Source: Cymbomonas tetramitiformis (Eukaryota; Chlorophyta; Pyramimonadophyceae; Pyramimonadales; Pyramimonadaceae). Taken from it: a stretch of DNA of 58,758 nucleotides. The notes under the pieces are model-generated. The model saw only the letters and a list, made by a program, of their open reading frames with translations, did not search any database and was not told the origin of the DNA. Numbering within the stretch: the stretch's first letter is position 1; every line of letters starts with the position of its first letter. Both the position numbers and the translations under genes were made by a program. Below are positions 29,074-38,267 of the stretch, in pieces. Where the stretch lies: NCBI GenBank assembly GCA_001247695.2, contig LGRX02014848.1:1-58758 (forward strand). Direction: 5' to 3'.

Positions 29074-31674
29074 CTACCCTATATTCACGACATGCACCGT
29101 ACGTTCGGTCACTGCGTCTCCCGCGCGTAGAGCGCGGTGAACGGCCTGTACCGGGTTCGGGATGCGGGAGATGGCGACGATGCAGTCGGTGCAGTCGAGG
29201 TTCATGCCGTGGGTCTCTTCGTTTTTGCCAGCGTACACGTTGAGCAACAGCACTTTCACAACCTCCGCGCTCGCAGTCGACGGCGCCTGGTATCTGGCGA
29301 TCACGGCCCCGCGGGTCGCCTGCTTGGACCGCCCGGTCGGCCGCTTCTCGGTGTCGTTTAACACGATGTGTTCAAAACCAAGGCTCCGCTGCCTGAAAAG
29401 GTGCGTGAGCGAAGCGAAGATGTTGAGCAGAAAAGGCATGGCGGAACAGGTATCGGCGAAGAGCACGAAACGGCGGGAACCCTTATTCAGGACGTAGTGC
29501 GACAACGTCGCGTGGAGCGCGTTCGCGTAACCACCTTTATTCAGAATGGCGTTAAAGTGGGTCGAAAGGTGCCTCTTAGCCTCTTCCACGCCCACGGACA
29601 CCGCCAAATTGTCCGTGTTCAGGGCGGAGGGCAGTTCCCCGCGAGCGTAGCAAATCGGGCAGCGCAGAGTGCGAGTAACGGTGTCGTAATGACACCGCGC
29701 CCATAACGCAAGCGCGGGCGAGCAAAGACGGACGCAGCCGCCGCAGCTGGTGCAAACCAGCGTGGTGTCCAAGTCTGTATCCACGCCCTTGAACAAATCC
29801 AGCTTGGTTTTAAGTTGTGTCAACACATAATTTTGGACGCGATCCTGTGCACCGATCCATGGCGCGCGCGCAATAGCATCTTGCAGAAGGGCGCGCGTAA
29901 CCGCCAGCGGCACGAAGCCCCCGCGCATCTCCAGCGGTACCCAGCGCGCGTAACCTTGCACCGTAATGGGGCGCCATTCATTGCAACAATAATTACTAAA
30001 ACAGTAACGGACGTCCGCGAAGAAACCCTGCTTCAGCAAAGTGTTGGTGTTTTCGGCAACAAAGCTGTCCGCGGAAACAGTAAGGTCAAAAAGATCGGCA
30101 CCGTCCGCGTCATAGACTGGCGCGCACACAGGAACGGAAAAAGCGCGCGGCTGTCCTTCTTTACACCCGTAATCTTGTTCGTGGACAACACCTGTGACGA
30201 ACGCAATGCCTTTGGGCATCTTGCCGCTTACGTCGTCGATAACCACCTCGATGACGCTCTGGCCAAAAGTCACCAACAGCAACACCTGCGCGTTGCCCGT
30301 AAGCAGATCCGTCCGCTCTCTCAGCGTTTTGCGGCAGGGACCCACCGTCCCGTTTGGTGGGTCCGACCAGGGCCAGTGTTGGGGTGCCTTGCCCGTGCGC
30401 GGCACCACGCTTTCCGCCTTCTTAAACTGAGTACCGACCAACAACTTGAACGGGTTGTGCGTACTGCATTTGTCCAAGGTGCGACAGAGCTCCGTGGGGG
30501 TTGCCGATATTGCCCAGAAGAGTCTGCACAGAGGGACCGGAGTGTCTGTGCCCATGGACGAGCAGTGTGCCGTAAATTCGTCAAAGATCGTCAGGGGCCA
30601 CGCGATGCCGCGTTGCTTGTTGAGGAATTCTTTGAACTGTATGGGCGACAGACGAAGCAGCAGCGTCTTGCGACTGCAACCGGTGGCTCGCTTTTCGTAG
30701 TCCTTCGCGTCATGCGTATGCTCGGCGATCAGCGGCCCGAGCCTGTCGACGTACAGTTTGTCCGTCGCCTCGGCAGGGTAGATCTGTAAGTTGCTTTCGC
30801 CGGCGGTGGCGTTGGCCAGGGTGTTGTGCCAGTACGTCATGACGTTATCTGGTGCCACAATCACCAAAAGCTGACAGGGACGCGGTGCGCGCAATTCGTC
30901 TGCGCGGTAAATTCCGAGCGCAGAGGTCGCCCTGACCTGCACGGACCACGCGTCAACCTTGCGTAGGATGCGCGGCAACAGTGTGCCTCGATAAAGGGCC
31001 AGCGCGGCCTCTATGGTGACGCCCGTTTTGCCAGTGCCCGGCGGAGCGGTGACGATGTCGAAGTTCATACCGCTTTTGCGATCTTCGCTATAGACAAGAG
31101 TGGGTACGGGTTTTGCGGGATCGGGCCAAGGGTGCTTTTTGCTGGTGCTCGCGTCTCTCAGCTTGTGGGAGCGTACCACGACGTCCCGGTTCTCGAAAGA
31201 GAGCAGTAAGCACATCAAGGTGTACTGCCCCGGCGTTGGTGTTTTGCGCGCGCCGCCGTCCTCCCCGGGAAAGTGTTCGCGCAGACCCAACGCTTGCACC
31301 TGCTGCGCGTTGATGGTGGTCAGACGCAACAGGGGCCGATGGCTCGTGAGGTATTTCGTGTAGGCCTCTTCATCGGCGAACGGGAGAATCGTGCGTTGGC
31401 GACGCGCGGACTCCAGCAGTATGTCCTTGGTGTCCGCCTCCAGAACACTTCCGGTCACCGAGACCTCGGTGTCCGCTTTCAGAACACTTTTAGTCACCGA
31501 GCCCTTGGAATCTCCTCGCAACAAAGTGTACATCTCCGCCAAACCCGCTACACTTTGTCGCGTATCTTCGTTCAATACCATTGGCCTCAATTCAGGCGAC
31601 TCCGAGTCCGCAGGCGCGCGTTGTAAACAAGCCTTTGCGGTTTCGCGAATGGCATCCGCTATGCGCTCGTACAT
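29074..31674 (-). CDS. SF2 helicase/SNF2-like ATPase with a Cys-rich insertion
   Basis: The product has 866 residues from ATG at 31674. Walker A is A-P-P-G-T-G-K-T (K216), the Walker B equivalent is F-D-E-F near residue 366, and motif III is S-A-T-P. A late R-I-P-N-P-V-Q-A-V-H-R motif near the C-terminus matches motif VI. Between the two RecA-like lobes is a Cys/His cluster (CTSCGGC, then CPIC) like a RING or zinc ribbon. This layout matches the SNF2-like or D6/D11-type ATPases of nucleocytoplasmic large DNA viruses, which act in transcription, and also some host SNF2/RING proteins. GC-rich like the other replication genes. Confidence 0.75.
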   Translation of the reverse strand: MYERIADAIRETAKACLQRAPADSESPELRPMVLNEDTRQSVAGLAEMYTLLRGDSKGSVTKSVLKADTEVSVTGSVLEADTKDILLESARRQRTILPFADEEAYTKYLTSHRPLLRLTTINAQQVQALGLREHFPGEDGGARKTPTPGQYTLMCLLLSFENRDVVVRSHKLRDASTSKKHPWPDPAKPVPTLVYSEDRKSGMNFDIVTAPPGTGKTGVTIEAALALYRGTLLPRILRKVDAWSVQVRATSALGIYRADELRAPRPCQLLVIVAPDNVMTYWHNTLANATAGESNLQIYPAEATDKLYVDRLGPLIAEHTHDAKDYEKRATGCSRKTLLLRLSPIQFKEFLNKQRGIAWPLTIFDEFTAHCSSMGTDTPVPLCRLFWAISATPTELCRTLDKCSTHNPFKLLVGTQFKKAESVVPRTGKAPQHWPWSDPPNGTVGPCRKTLRERTDLLTGNAQVLLLVTFGQSVIEVVIDDVSGKMPKGIAFVTGVVHEQDYGCKEGQPRAFSVPVCAPVYDADGADLFDLTVSADSFVAENTNTLLKQGFFADVRYCFSNYCCNEWRPITVQGYARWVPLEMRGGFVPLAVTRALLQDAIARAPWIGAQDRVQNYVLTQLKTKLDLFKGVDTDLDTTLVCTSCGGCVRLCSPALALWARCHYDTVTRTLRCPICYARGELPSALNTDNLAVSVGVEEAKRHLSTHFNAILNKGGYANALHATLSHYVLNKGSRRFVLFADTCSAMPFLLNIFASLTHLFRQRSLGFEHIVLNDTEKRPTGRSKQATRGAVIARYQAPSTASAEVVKVLLLNVYAGKNEETHGMNLDCTDCIVAISRIPNPVQAVHRALRAGDAVTERTVHVVNIG

Positions 31675-32152
31675 TGCAGAAACGGTGCATTCGCCCTGTC
31701 GCGGAGCTTTGCTCTGTGCATCCCTATTGGATATATTTTTTCTTTTTTTGTTTTTTTGACTTCCTCTTCGGCGGGTATCATCGTGACGGTGTCTTGTGTA
31801 AAAGAAATGAATGCCCAGGTTAAGAAGGAACTCCTAATATGTACCCCGAGTTTTGACAGTAACGGTATTCGGATGACGTGGCACCAAAATGCAATACATA
31901 GGCCCTCATTGGTGGATCTAACACGCGGTACGATAACTCGTTTACGGACCCGGCCAGTTTTTTCAATAAACCGAAGACACGTCAGCAGTGCTGGGTTTCG
32001 ATTTTTATTAAGTGCTTGCAACCAGTAGATCACTTTTTTAATTATACAAACGTAACCATTACCGGTCGTCCAGACACCTGAAGCATTTAAGCTGTTCTTC
32101 CAATCTCTCTTAGCACACCTTGCAGTTGACACGTCGGTGAAACGGATACAGT
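31675..32152. other. Non-coding region with an exonuclease-derived fragment
   Basis: The start is AT-rich with poly-T. The minus-strand open frame over 31659-32231 crosses the duplicated exonuclease flank and is unlikely to be a gene. Confidence 0.45.
31975..32150 (-). pseudogene. Degraded copy of the exonuclease 3' end and flank
   Basis: Read on the minus strand, this matches 27830-27980: the ACGTGTCAACTGCAA.. region, the GTTGCA..CTT block and AACCCAGCACTGCTGA. It is more diverged than the 32416 copy and holds little of the coding part. Confidence 0.6.
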
Positions 32153-32411
32153 ATGAACTGCAAAGGCGCAAAAGAGGAAAATTCCTCCTCCGACTCCGAG
32201 GGATCAACCAGTACTTGGTCGAGCAGCACATTTTCTGAAGGAACCGATAATGTCAACGTTGACAATAACGCACAAAAACGCAAGCGAAATAAATTAAGTG
32301 CAGAAAAGAAAGGCCTCGACTGAGGTGAAGGAACTAAGGGCGGCACTGTTGAAAGAGTGTGAGCAGCTGAAGCGCTCGGTGCAAAAGATTATAAAGAAAT
32401 ATGATACCTAG
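32153..32411 (+). pseudogene. Small acidic/coiled-coil gene split between two frames
   Basis: An ATG at 32153 opens a Ser/Glu-rich frame with a Q-K-R-K-R basic patch, stopping at 32321. Overlapping it in the +1 frame, codons from 32298 to 32408 encode a leucine-periodic Lys-rich helix (L-R-A-A-L-L-K-E). The two parts would make one protein of about 85 residues if the A-rich stretch at 32301-32312 had one base more or less. I read it as a frameshifted gene; a programmed +1 shift is the alternative. Confidence 0.4.
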
Positions 32412-32716
32412 GTTGACCCACAACACATTAGCAGTGCAGGGTTATAGTTTCTCAAAACAAGCTTGCAACCAGTATATCATTTATTTAAATTTGCTAACCA
32501 ACAATGGTTGTTCGACCACCTGAAACATTCGGCCTGTTTTCCACTTTGTCTTAGCGCGTGTCGCGGTTGGCATGCCGTCGAAACGTTGTGCCTGACACCA
32601 ATTTGAAACGTGGCGTATACGTCCGCCGCGCAGTAGGTCAAAAAATTCCAGTATACGAACACAAGCTTTCTGGGCATCCTCTTTACTAGTATCCGGCGCC
32701 ATAACTTATGTTCCAC
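32397..32716 (-). pseudogene. Truncated second copy of the exonuclease gene end
   Basis: On the minus strand the Exo III region is retained (T-Y-C-A-A-D-V-Y-A-T-F-Q against H-Y-C-A-A-D-V-Y-A-T-Y-Q in the intact gene), followed by the same 3' flank through GCACTGCTAA. Exo I and II are absent. It is a partial duplication, not a working nuclease. Confidence 0.75.
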
Positions 32717-32719
32717 TCG

Positions 32720-33340
32720 CAGAAAATGTATTGAGGGCGTGTCATCACTATCACATCACCTCACTTCGTATTATCAAGCACGACGAACACCGGTCCGCGA
32801 GGCTTGTAGCGGGTGGTAACAGAGCTTAAAACAAGGTTTTTACCACACTATCACGCGACGAAATTCCGTGATCTGCGGACCGTAAAACCACCGGCGTTTT
32901 GGTTACGCCGTAAAACGCGTACTCGTAAACCAAAACGGCGCACCCTAGCAAAATACCAAAAAGAAAGCACATAATGACGCGCGGGTGCATTTTAAAAGCG
33001 ATCGCCGTTCACGTCGTTGTGGCACTCGTAAACGTGTTTCGGTGGCTCGGTACTCTAGTTTTTCTTGATACTTGGGTAAGAACTCCATAATACGTGGCAC
33101 CTCGTCTTTATAGTCCGACATGCTCGAAACGCTCGACGTAGTTTGTTGTAAAGGGCTCACCGTCTTGAATGTTCGTTTTTTATCACAGCTATTCGGGGCG
33201 TGACATACGTGAAAACAAAGCGTGCGAAAATAAGACTCCGAAGTCGCTTTCCTTCGCACGATCTTTTGCGAATGATTATTTATACATATAAACATAAGTA
33301 TATATACGTGTGCGTGTGCGTAAACGGGCTATGGCGTTTC
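32720..33340. other. Intergenic region with several TATA-like sequences
   Basis: AT-rich, with a TATACATATAAACATAAGTATATATA stretch around 33281-33306 that could drive transcription in both directions (first 20 bases typed only in part here: the key elements are ATTTATAC on one side and TATATATA at about 33300). A weak small gene is possible on the minus strand (next entry). Confidence 0.4.
32945..33121 (-). CDS. Possible small basic tail-anchored-like protein
   Basis: An open frame extends up to 33295, but a TATA-like TGTATAAATA element overlaps that start, so I prefer the inner ATG at 33121 (58 residues). It is basic in the middle and ends in a short hydrophobic run (ASLCAFFLVFC). The hydrophobic stretch is short for a membrane anchor. 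Weak support. Confidence 0.3.
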   Translation of the reverse strand: MSDYKDEVPRIMEFLPKYQEKLEYRATETRLRVPQRRERRSLLKCTRASLCAFFLVFC

Positions 33341-33601
33341 ATGAAAATCGTAATTAGGACTTTGGGGGTACCGCGGGCACTGTTCGAAAATACACGTCGT
33401 AAGCTTTGGGGGTGTCGCTGCGCACCGACCTTCCATCGGGTGAGGCACGGGGCGGACCAAAGCCCGGACGATAGAACGCGGCGGGCCTGCTGGACGATTC
33501 GCACGCGCGTCCAAAGTTCATGTCGAGCTGCCGCGCGCAACTTGAAATCGCGCAGCGGTACGGCGTTACCTGCTCCCGCGGCCCACGGTACGAACCGCTG
33601 A
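33341..33601 (+). CDS. Possible small Arg-rich protein
   Basis: The ATG at 33341 lies about 40 bases after a TATATATA element, which matches the promoter spacing seen elsewhere. The 86 residues are Arg/Cys-rich and basic. A short ATG-started frame at 33331 precedes it. It ends 3 bases before the stop of the opposing membrane-protein gene. No family; weak support. Confidence 0.35.
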   Translation: MKIVIRTLGVPRALFENTRRKLWGCRCAPTFHRVRHGADQSPDDRTRRACWTIRTRVQSSCRAAARNLKSRSGTALPAPAAHGTNR

Positions 33602-33603
33602 TT

Positions 33604-34257
33604 TTACGAAGCTGCGATCTGGCGCGCGGCGCCTTGTTCCAAAACGGCGTGCGCGCACGCCGCCATGGGCCCGCGCGCCACCAATTTAATGCCAGCGGTT
33701 TCTGATTTGGCGTTTCTTTCTAGGGTGACGTCCGCCATGTGTATCTCGCGCAACGACGACACGCACGTCTCCGCGCGCAGCATCTGCGCCACCCCGCTTA
33801 TCTCCACCCGCGTGGCGATCCGCCAAGACGATCCGCGCCCGTTTTGACGCACTGAAAACTCGGTTTTTTCTTCACGAAGCGTCGGATAGAGTACGGCGAG
33901 CGTGTAGGACGCGTTCGGCGACAGCACAAAAATTTGCGCGTTGGACGCCGCGCTGCATGATACGTTCGACGCGCTAGCGTTGAGCGCGTGCCACAACGCT
34001 ACCTTGGCGAATTTGATACCTCTGTCCTCAGCGTCCATCGCGGCGCAATATTTTAGCGCGCGCCGTAACACCCGGGGATGATACAGATCGCTGGCGTACG
34101 TTACCAACAAACACGAAAATGTCATACTGAACAGCATCAGCTGCAATCCGGTACACCTACGCCCGTCGCGGGCTTGAAAAGGTGCGTACGCTTCGAGATC
34201 TACGTGCTCGCCATCGGTGGCTGCCGTTTCCACGGTGCGCCGGTAACGCAGAAACAT
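33604..34257 (-). CDS. Single-pass membrane protein, unknown function
   Basis: The product has 217 residues from ATG at 34257. A hydrophobic segment at residues about 38-57 follows a charged N-terminus of about 35 residues, giving a signal-anchor topology. The remaining 160 residues contain two N-x-S/T sequons and several Cys, which fits an exposed domain. Such proteins are typical of virion envelopes; that role is inferred. No family is recognised. Confidence 0.6.
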   Translation of the reverse strand: MFLRYRRTVETAATDGEHVDLEAYAPFQARDGRRCTGLQLMLFSMTFSCLLVTYASDLYHPRVLRRALKYCAAMDAEDRGIKFAKVALWHALNASASNVSCSAASNAQIFVLSPNASYTLAVLYPTLREEKTEFSVRQNGRGSSWRIATRVEISGVAQMLRAETCVSSLREIHMADVTLERNAKSETAGIKLVARGPMAACAHAVLEQGAARQIAAS

Positions 34258-34378
34258 CTAAGTGGCGGGGACAGGTATTTTTTTTGAGGTGACACGCGTG
34301 CACGGCATACGCAAGAGCGGCGCCATTTTATTTTTTGGACGCCCTGTACAGTCGTGCGCGCTCCGCGGCTAACTTGCA

Positions 34379-34975
34379 ATGTGCGAAATGACTCGACACG
34401 CGGTCGTGCACATTCTAACCACGGGGAGCGCACCGAGCGTGCCTTGTACGGTTTTGATAAACGACGGCCGCAACGCGATCGAGGACATATGCCGCGACGA
34501 GTTTGACACCCAAAAAGCGCAATTGCTGGGCGACGCTACCGCTCGGCGCACGGATCGCGCGTTAAGTTTCATGACACACCCCGCCACGCGCGTGATCGCG
34601 CTATCTTTTGCCAGCGCGGTTTACCGAAAAAAATGGGATGCGTTGCTGGATACCCATGCGCGATGCGATGCGCGGATGGTGCTTGACTTTGTGCGCGAAC
34701 ATATGCTGGGTCAAAACGTCCAAGACGAGCTCGATTCGGAGCGCACGCGCGCGACCGTGCTGCACGAGTACAACGTGGACGGTAACCCCCTGCACCTCAG
34801 ATGCGCGGTGGATGACGAGGCCGTGGAAGATTCGGGCGAGTCCGACTTGGAATGGGAGCGCGTGACCATGGCGGATACGTACGGGGATTCGGACGAGAGT
34901 GACAGGGACGAACGCATGCGCGACGCGAACACGTCATCCGTAAACAAAAGATCGCGCAGGGAGCTCAGCGAGTAG
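34379..34975 (+). CDS. Protein with acidic C-terminus and nuclear-signal-like end, unknown function
   Basis: The product has 198 residues from ATG. The N-terminal 120 residues look globular (mixed helix and strand). Residues about 145-185 are rich in Asp, Glu and Ser, and the end reads N-K-R-S-R-R-E. Two strong hairpins follow the stop. Acidic tails of this kind occur in viral transcription and chromatin factors, but no family is recognised. Confidence 0.6.
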   Translation: MCEMTRHAVVHILTTGSAPSVPCTVLINDGRNAIEDICRDEFDTQKAQLLGDATARRTDRALSFMTHPATRVIALSFASAVYRKKWDALLDTHARCDARMVLDFVREHMLGQNVQDELDSERTRATVLHEYNVDGNPLHLRCAVDDEAVEDSGESDLEWERVTMADTYGDSDESDRDERMRDANTSSVNKRSRRELSE

Positions 34976-34998
34976 GCCTCGCATGCTTTTGACGCAAC

Positions 34999-35015
34999 AC
35001 GAGTTATCGACTCGT
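34999..35015. terminator. Hairpin after the 34379 gene (first of two)
   Basis: ACGAGT/ACTCGT, 6-bp stem, 5-base loop, starting 24 bases after the stop and followed by ATTTTG. Confidence 0.55.
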
Positions 35016-35032
35016 ATTTTGTATCACGGTTG

Positions 35033-35056
35033 CTAGAGGTTCTTGGAAAACTCTAG
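35033..35056. terminator. Hairpin after the 34379 gene (second of two)
   Basis: CTAGAG/CTCTAG, 6-bp stem, 12-base loop, followed by a T run. Confidence 0.5.
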
Positions 35057-35167
35057 TTTTTGGTAACGTGCGTAATTTATTCGTTAGGATTTAAATAAAA
35101 TGGCAATGCACGAGCGTCTTCAGCTGCTTGCACTTTGATCGTGTAAAATTACTCGTCAGGCGTTGCG

Positions 35168-35614
35168 ATGTCGCGTCCGGATACGCATGCCCCAAGCGTG
35201 AGCGATGTGGTAGACATCGAGGATCTCGCAAGCTGTCCGCGAGGTACGCGTATCGGCTACGGAACGCGCCGTGCGACCGGCGTTGTTCGACGCATCCTAA
35301 CGCGCGCGGACCGTTTATGGCTAGGGTATTTTTTGGGTACACGCCTTGAAACTGTTCGTGGACGTCAATTTTTGAAGGTTCAGGTGCGTAATCGTACGGC
35401 GCTCTCGGGTCGGAAACTAAATACGACCGCGCATGCTGACGCAATTCACGCCGGTTCGTCGGCGGTGCCAAGAACTTGTCATGAGTGGGCCGTTTGCAAT
35501 TTCATACACCAGCGTGCCCGTCGAGATTTGGATCTATCATATATGCAGCCGCGTGAACGTGTTCCAAATCCGTATGCTCTGTTGCACGTGCAAGCATTTC
35601 TACGCGAACATTAA
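35168..35614 (+). CDS. Small protein overlapping the F-box gene, unknown function
   Basis: An ATG-started frame of 148 residues. The first 75 residues look protein-like (a G-T-R-I-G-Y-G-T-R-R-A-T-G-V-V stretch). The last 60 overlap the F-box gene in another frame and look less so. I tested GT-AG splices from its CAGGTGCGT donor at 35384 into the F-box frame and found none that fits. Either two overlapping genes exist or this one is partial. Confidence 0.4.
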   Translation: MSRPDTHAPSVSDVVDIEDLASCPRGTRIGYGTRRATGVVRRILTRADRLWLGYFLGTRLETVRGRQFLKVQVRNRTALSGRKLNTTAHADAIHAGSSAVPRTCHEWAVCNFIHQRARRDLDLSYMQPRERVPNPYALLHVQAFLREH

Positions 35615-36266
35615 CCCACGCCTACACGGCCACCGATGGCATGCCGATGAACTCAAATTGCGCGTCGAATCGCAAAACCCCTTTGCGACGCACTTAGGGT
35701 GCGACACCGACAATCCACGCGAGGGTATGCCAACGAAAGTGCTCGTTGCGTGCGCGAGTGCTGTGACCGAGCGTTATCAAAGGGTGGTGCGCGAGTGTGC
35801 TACAAAGTCGACCATCGACGAGGCGGCGAAATGCGTGCACCTCCTGTGCTGCGCGCGTGCGCAGGTGCTACGCGACGTTTGTGGTTTTCTGAACCTATCA
35901 GCAGACATTTCGGCACTTCCGCTCGGTGACACGAGACGAGTTTTTCTGAACACGGCGCACCGGATGTTCAAACAGTTCGTTAAACTGTGCGCGGACGTGA
36001 GTAAGTTGCAATGGCAAACACGAAAACAGCAGTGCGGGATCTGTTATGGCGTTTGGGAAAAGTGCTTTGAATGTCGCACGACCGGACGGCTGCACGCCCG
36101 AATGCTGGATCGTGACGAGTTGTTGACCGTGCAGAGCATGGTTATTGGTGACATCGAGCGAGTGAACGCGCAACTAACCGAACGTTTTGGTCCGGCTTGG
36201 CGGACTCTGTCAGTCATCACGCAGCACGATTTCGATCCCGCGTTGCGTGCTGTGCCCTACACGTGA
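35433..36266 (+). CDS. F-box protein
   Basis: The product has 277 residues from ATG 35433; an inner ATG at 35484 would also work. Residues about 28-60 match an F-box: V-P-V-E-I-W-I-Y-H-I, then L-C-C-T-C-K-H-F-Y. F-boxes bind SKP1 to build SCF ubiquitin ligases. The rest is helical, with a C-G-I-C and C-F-E-C pair near residue 205 that may bind zinc. A likely role is redirecting host ubiquitination (inference). Confidence 0.65.
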   Translation: MLTQFTPVRRRCQELVMSGPFAISYTSVPVEIWIYHICSRVNVFQIRMLCCTCKHFYANINPRLHGHRWHADELKLRVESQNPFATHLGCDTDNPREGMPTKVLVACASAVTERYQRVVRECATKSTIDEAAKCVHLLCCARAQVLRDVCGFLNLSADISALPLGDTRRVFLNTAHRMFKQFVKLCADVSKLQWQTRKQQCGICYGVWEKCFECRTTGRLHARMLDRDELLTVQSMVIGDIERVNAQLTERFGPAWRTLSVITQHDFDPALRAVPYT

Positions 36267-36291
36267 TCGCAAACATAGTCCTCGCGGATGG

Positions 36292-36339
36292 TGCGCGAAC
36301 ATGTACCGTTTTCGATTGATCGCGCGCGATTCGCGCACG
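36292..36339. terminator. Long-loop hairpin after the F-box gene
   Basis: GTGCGCGAA pairs perfectly with TTCGCGCAC (9 bp) across a 30-base loop that contains a further GATCGCGCGCGATT palindrome. It starts 26 bases after the stop. Confidence 0.5.
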
Positions 36340-36444
36340 TGGGGCAATGAGCAGCACAGTAGTATAGGAGAGGCTTGATACGTACAGCTCCACGGTTTAC
36401 ATTAATTGTACATTAACAGTCGGCAGACGTAGTAGTAAGCTATT

Positions 36445-38220
36445 CTACGCTACCATTTCCCGTATCTGCCGTAGTTGATACCTGTCTGTGGTGGTGCTTC
36501 TTATTAAGCGAACGACGGGTACCACCCACAAGTTGCCCTCGCCGCTGGCGATGTCCATCACCCGCTTACGCTGCAGGCGCGCGTTGCGGTTGCAGCACTC
36601 GCGCGTCAAAACGCACGGCATGAGCGCGCTCTTACGACTCGTGCGATGATCGTTGACGTGACGCCGCACGAGCGACATCAGCTCCGTCGCCTTGAAGTAG
36701 CGCATGCCGTAAGTTGCGTGCACATCACGCAGCAGCGCGTCCATGTCGGCATCTCGTGGAAACCAGGCAAGCCGGGTGTGCGCGTCGGTTATGCGCAGCC
36801 CGAAAATGCGCTGCACGTCCCGCCACCGATCCGCGCGCATCAGCGCCTCCGCCTTGGCGAACGTCACGCAGGCTATGTACCGTTTGACGGCACATAGCAT
36901 AGCGTCGTCCGTGTCCGTGTCCCCGTCCGCGATGTCCGATGATCGAGGTTGGTTGCTTCCCAACGTCGTGGTGTCCTCGTCGTGACCGTCTTCGCACAGC
37001 ACGATCGTACCATCCTCGTGCGCGTCGCGTACGGCCACGAACGCCCGAAGGCGCGGATCGTGCATCGCCACCATCATGCGATCCGTGTCGCAGGGAGCGC
37101 TCGTTATGGATTTGTTTATGCATACCGAGCGACAAGTGGCCATGCTGTGTAGCGCGCGGGCGCTGGCGCCGTCGATTTCGCCCTTGTACAACAGCGTGCC
37201 CCCTTGGGTCGTTAATCGGTGAGCGCGTATGCTAGACACCCGCAACTGGTCGCGATCGATCATGATCGGCGACGCGCCGTACAGCACTCGCGCGACCTCG
37301 CGCATGACGCGGAGGGACCTGAAACACAGTAGCGGCGTTCGTCTGATCCGCGAGGTCGGCCTGTCGCAGAGCCAATCGCGCATGATGCACGCGACGAGCG
37401 CTAGAAGTAGATCGTCGCTCGCCGTGGGTAATTTGAACCGGGTTGCGATGGCGCGAATCGCCTGGCGTTTACGCGCCGTCACCTCTGTCCACGGCAATCG
37501 CTCGCACACGTGCTGACCGCCGATATCCACATTATCGACGCGGCGCAGGTAATAGCGAAGGTCCGCCTCGATGGGGGGCTCACGCACGTTCAGAATTTTG
37601 CTGAAGTCCTCCATTTTGAAGAGGTCGGCGTAGACCCCGAGCGCGCGTTGCAGCTCCATGTCGGTCGATATAGGCTCGAGGCGCTGCTGGGCCGCAGCAC
37701 CACGTACAACCAGCATGACGCGCGGTTTGGCGTCTTTGTGAGCGCACACAAACTCGTCGGACGTGCGCTCCATGTTGCGCATGCACATGCACGCGATCAA
37801 CTTGCGTGCCACGTTGTTCTCGATGCACATGGCGTGCACGAACCTGACGAAGGCGCTCATGACGTGTTTATCGACATTGCGGGGCGCGGCGGTGGTTTGA
37901 ACCCGCGTGCGATCGAACCTGGCCAGCCGTTTGCCATCCTGGTGCACAACCACCGTGCCGAAAATTACGTCGGTCTCGTTACGCGTCAGGCTTATCTTGA
38001 CGGTCCCCGTCGAGTCACTTACGCGCGCCACGTCAATATCGTTTAAACAGATCACACGAAGCGCTTCGGTGACGCATTTTGATGTGGGTTCGGGAAACTC
38101 GTAAGTGCGAACCAGCATGGCGGACCTTGGTGGAGATGCCCTTAAGTGTTTACCACGCGCTTGCCGCCGGAGTTGCTTAGCGAGTTTTTTTTTCTGAAAA
38201 GTCGTAACGCGATGGTTCAT
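36445..38220 (-). CDS. Large basic protein, unknown function
   Basis: The product has 591 residues from ATG at 38220; an inner ATG at 38118 (M35) is an alternative that would drop a very basic N-terminus. It is rich in Arg, Cys and Met, with an acidic linker near residues 420-445 (E-D-G-H-D-E-D-T and D-G-D-T-D-T-D-D). I see no Walker, nuclease or zinc motif that I can name. It is divergent with the 38268 gene and shares a TATAAATA sequence that reads as TATA in both directions. Confidence 0.65.
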   Translation of the reverse strand: MNHRVTTFQKKKLAKQLRRQARGKHLRASPPRSAMLVRTYEFPEPTSKCVTEALRVICLNDIDVARVSDSTGTVKISLTRNETDVIFGTVVVHQDGKRLARFDRTRVQTTAAPRNVDKHVMSAFVRFVHAMCIENNVARKLIACMCMRNMERTSDEFVCAHKDAKPRVMLVVRGAAAQQRLEPISTDMELQRALGVYADLFKMEDFSKILNVREPPIEADLRYYLRRVDNVDIGGQHVCERLPWTEVTARKRQAIRAIATRFKLPTASDDLLLALVACIMRDWLCDRPTSRIRRTPLLCFRSLRVMREVARVLYGASPIMIDRDQLRVSSIRAHRLTTQGGTLLYKGEIDGASARALHSMATCRSVCINKSITSAPCDTDRMMVAMHDPRLRAFVAVRDAHEDGTIVLCEDGHDEDTTTLGSNQPRSSDIADGDTDTDDAMLCAVKRYIACVTFAKAEALMRADRWRDVQRIFGLRITDAHTRLAWFPRDADMDALLRDVHATYGMRYFKATELMSLVRRHVNDHRTSRKSALMPCVLTRECCNRNARLQRKRVMDIASGEGNLWVVPVVRLIRSTTTDRYQLRQIREMVA

Positions 38221-38226
38221 GCTGGG

Positions 38227-38234
38227 TATAAATA
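38227..38234 (+). promoter_or_regulatory. TATAAATA box, 38268 gene
   Basis: An exact TATAAATA lies 41 bases before the ATG. It is followed by T, giving near-palindromic symmetry that could also serve the divergent gene. Confidence 0.6.
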
Positions 38235-38267
38235 TGAGCGAGCCTACGGTATCGCAGCGATAAAAAA

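Noticed and set aside
29815..30789. 324-residue plus-strand open frame
   Set aside because: Antisense to the SNF2-like ATPase, whose motifs are clear; no independent signals.
31659..32231. 190-residue minus-strand open frame
   Set aside because: It crosses the duplicated exonuclease 3' flank and poly-T DNA, overlaps the SNF2 gene start and has no promoter or family signal.
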